DNA of 6,313 nt, from positions 1 to 6,313 of the forward strand of contig CAAGJL010000165.1 of assembly GCA_900770145.1 (NCBI GenBank), given 5' to 3'. Shown in pieces: positions 5,165-6,313 of this stretch; positions within the stretch are counted from its first letter, which is position 1, and each line of letters opens with the position of its first letter. The notes beneath the pieces were generated by a model that saw only the letters and a program-made list of their open reading frames with translations, had not been told where the DNA came from and searched no databases. Source of the stretch: Clostridia bacterium. Its GTDB lineage: Bacteria; Bacillota; Clostridia; Oscillospirales; CAG-272. Made by a program: the position numbers and the translations under genes.

Positions 5165-5752
5165 TTATTCACGCGGGCGGCGCTCCCGGTATTCGTTGAC
5201 CAGAACGGAACAGATCCCGATGTCACGATACGCGCCCTTGACCAGCATAGAGCCGCGCCGCACGCCCTCAAACTGCATTCCCAGTTTTTCCATCACGCGG
5301 CGCGACGCGTCGTTGCCTACCATATATCTTGCCTCCACACGGTGCAGCCCCAACACGTCAAACCCGAAGCGCAACACCCGTTCCGCCGCCTCTGCAACCA
5401 GCCCCTGCCCCCGATAAGCGGGGTTTAACACGTAGCCGATTTCCGCCGCGTTTTGCGGGCACTCGATCCTGGAAAACCCGCACGTGCCGATCATGTGCCC
5501 GTCCGCTTTGCTGACCATTGCCCACTCATAGTGTTGCCCCAGGCGGTAGCGCCCGGCAAGATATTCCAAATAAGAACGGGTATAGTCCGGGCTTTTGTGC
5601 GGGCTCCACAACAGGTACTGCGTGACCTCCGGGTTCTTCGCATAAGCGTACATATCCTCGGTATCTCTCACGCGCATGGCGCGAAGAAGCAGGCGCGGGG
5701 TTTCCAGCTCCGGCATTTTGGAAAAAATCTGATACAGGTTTTCGGTGCGCAT
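5165..5752 (-). CDS. GNAT family N-acetyltransferase, RimJ/RimL type
   Basis: This 195-residue protein starts with the typical ETPRLLLRAMRVRDTEDMYAY of RimJ/RimL-like GNAT enzymes. The acetyl-CoA binding motif A is EIGYVLNPAYRGQGLVAEA, with the pyrophosphate-binding RGQGLV at 114-119. Motif B includes the Asn in VGNDASRRVMEKLGM and the FEGVRRG turn. The family transfers acetyl groups from acetyl-CoA to amines, such as ribosomal protein N termini, small molecules or antibiotics; the substrate cannot be told from sequence. I take ATG at 5750-5752 because AAGGAG (5760-5765) is seven bases upstream and a good promoter lies just before. Longer frames, to 6052, run across this promoter and into the divergent gene. 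Rubrerythrin follows downstream. Confidence 0.92.
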   Translation of the reverse strand: MRTENLYQIFSKMPELETPRLLLRAMRVRDTEDMYAYAKNPEVTQYLLWSPHKSPDYTRSYLEYLAGRYRLGQHYEWAMVSKADGHMIGTCGFSRIECPQNAAEIGYVLNPAYRGQGLVAEAAERVLRFGFDVLGLHRVEARYMVGNDASRRVMEKLGMQFEGVRRGSMLVKGAYRDIGICSVLVNEYRERRPRE

Positions 5753-5780
5753 CGGTATACTCCTTTTGGTTGCTTTTTCC

Positions 5781-5809
5781 ATTATACAACGTTTTTTTGC
5801 CCCTTGCAA
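5781..5809 (-). promoter_or_regulatory. Sigma-A promoter for the acetyltransferase-rubrerythrin unit
   Basis: On the minus strand TTGCAA (5809-5804) and TATAAT (5786-5781) are separated by 17 bases. Transcription should start near 5774, leaving a leader of about 22 bases before the ATG at 5752, with the ribosome binding site inside it. Confidence 0.8.
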
Positions 5810-5838
5810 GAGAAATTTCCGAAACTGCCAAAATTCGC

Positions 5839-5867
5839 TTGTTTTGGGCGCGGGTTTTCGGTATAAT
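5839..5867 (+). promoter_or_regulatory. Sigma-A promoter for the ATP-grasp-like gene
   Basis: TTGTTT (5839-5844), 17 bases and TATAAT (5862-5867) form a good promoter with a perfect -10 and a half-consensus -35. The start site should be near 5874. It is back to back with the minus-strand promoter; the two -35 boxes are 29 bp apart, so one regulator could touch both. Confidence 0.72.
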
Positions 5868-5879
5868 AATAACAGTAGA

Positions 5880-5929
5880 CTGACAAAAAATCCGTCCCGC
5901 GAGAACCGGGTCCGGATACCTCCTGTCAG
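5880..5929 (+). promoter_or_regulatory. Structured 5' leader of the ATP-grasp-like gene (nested hairpin)
   Basis: Three nested complementary pairs lie in the leader: CTGACA (5880-5885) with TGTCAG (5924-5929), ATCCG (5890-5894) with CGGAT (5913-5917), and CCCG (5896-5899) with CGGG (5907-5910). Together they make one arm with internal loops starting about six bases after the expected transcript start. ACCTC (5918-5922), left free in the arm, can pair with GGGGT (5939-5943) of the ribosome binding region, which would make a pseudoknot covering the site. I recognise no known riboswitch class. Folding is seen by eye; the regulatory role is inferred. Confidence 0.45.
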
Positions 5930-5950
5930 GCGATGAAAGGGGTGTGAAAA

Positions 5951-6313
5951 ATGGAACCCGGTCTTCGCGAGTGCCTGCATGACTGCCTGTTTCCGGTCTT
6001 GCTCGGCTCCAACACGCAAAGCCATGTTTTTGTGCGCCGTTTCTGGCAGCAATACCGGGTCAGCAGCACGGTGCTGACCGGAAAACGGGCGCTGACGTTG
6101 CGCTTTTTACCCAATGTGAAACTGGTGAACGCCCCGCCCCGGCTGGATGACGATATTTTGCTTTGTATGCTGTACGACGCGGGCGAAGTCGGCTACGGGC
6201 GCATCCCGCTTCTGGTACTTTGCGATGAGGCGTACCGCGCCTTTGTACAGCGCAACCGCACGGATATTGAGCGGCGTTTTGTATTTCGTGAGGCAAGGGA
6301 ACTGCTTCGGGGA
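5951..6313 (+). CDS. ATP-grasp-like ligase, N-terminal part (cut by window end)
   Basis: An open frame of 121 codons runs from ATG at 5951 off the end of the window, with no stop. AAAGGGG (5936-5942) lies eight bases upstream. The visible part starts with FPVLLGSNTQSHVFVRRFWQ (residues 14-33), a Rossmann-like strand, glycine turn and helix. Further on are KLVNAPPRLDDDIL, RIPLLVLCDEAYRAFVQRNR (residues 84-103) and an RRFVF strand. This order resembles the pre-ATP-grasp domain of carboxylate-amine ligases (the D-aspartate ligase or carbamoyl-phosphate-synthase-like group), where a line such as LLLIPCGDxYVELI precedes the ATP-binding domain. The ATP-binding motifs themselves would lie beyond the window, so the family call rests on the N-terminal pattern only. 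If correct, the product joins a carboxylate to an amine with ATP, possibly in cell wall or peptide synthesis. It has its own promoter and structured leader. Confidence 0.6.
   Translation, partial: MEPGLRECLHDCLFPVLLGSNTQSHVFVRRFWQQYRVSSTVLTGKRALTLRFLPNVKLVNAPPRLDDDILLCMLYDAGEVGYGRIPLLVLCDEAYRAFVQRNRTDIERRFVFREARELLRG

Noticed and set aside
5753..6052. Longer N terminus for the GNAT acetyltransferase (ATG at 6052)
   Set aside because: The extra 100 residues would span both divergent promoters and the coding start of the opposite gene; ATG at 5752 has a proper ribosome binding site.

Overview
The window looks like chromosomal DNA from an anaerobic, moderately high-GC member of the Firmicutes, most likely a gut-type clostridium. 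This rests on consensus sigma-A promoters, strong AGGAGG ribosome binding sites, TTG start codons, and the gene set: a rubrerythrin, a cysteine desulfurase of the EF2568 type next to a DUF3343 protein, a DUF1538 membrane protein with P-II-like partners, and a clostridial-type glutamate synthase tail. The organism assignment is inference; no rRNA or other marker gene is present.

Layout. Positions 1-72 hold the last 23 codons of a plus-strand glutamate synthase small-subunit/GltA-like protein. A convergent gap (73-369) is filled by a palindromic repeat element. On the minus strand (1742 down to 370), a DUF3343 protein and a class V aminotransferase/cysteine desulfurase form a two-gene unit whose stop and start codons overlap. 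Both genes start with TTG. A divergent gap (1743-1871) carries a perfect TTGACA-17-TATAAT promoter. It drives a plus-strand operon (1872-4233): a duplicated DUF1538 integral membrane protein followed by two different P-II-like proteins, closed by a clear intrinsic terminator at 4234-4260. A second copy of the 193-bp repeat core, inverted relative to the first, fills the next convergent gap (4342-4534). Rubrerythrin and a RimJ/RimL-type GNAT acetyltransferase follow on the minus strand (5752 down to 4539). A divergent promoter region (5781-5867) separates them from a plus-strand gene with a structured leader, the start of an ATP-grasp-like protein cut by the window end.

How the genes fit together. 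The most notable unit is the DUF1538/P-II/P-II operon. It has the architecture of a transporter with dedicated P-II regulators (compare AmtB-GlnK and SbtA-SbtB), but both P-II proteins have non-canonical T-loops and the first carries a basic N-terminal extension. The DUF3343/desulfurase pair suggests sulfur or selenium mobilisation and delivery. Rubrerythrin suggests peroxide defence in an anaerobe. The two repeat copies, both placed between convergent genes, belong to a dispersed palindromic (MITE-like) family that I cannot assign to a named class.
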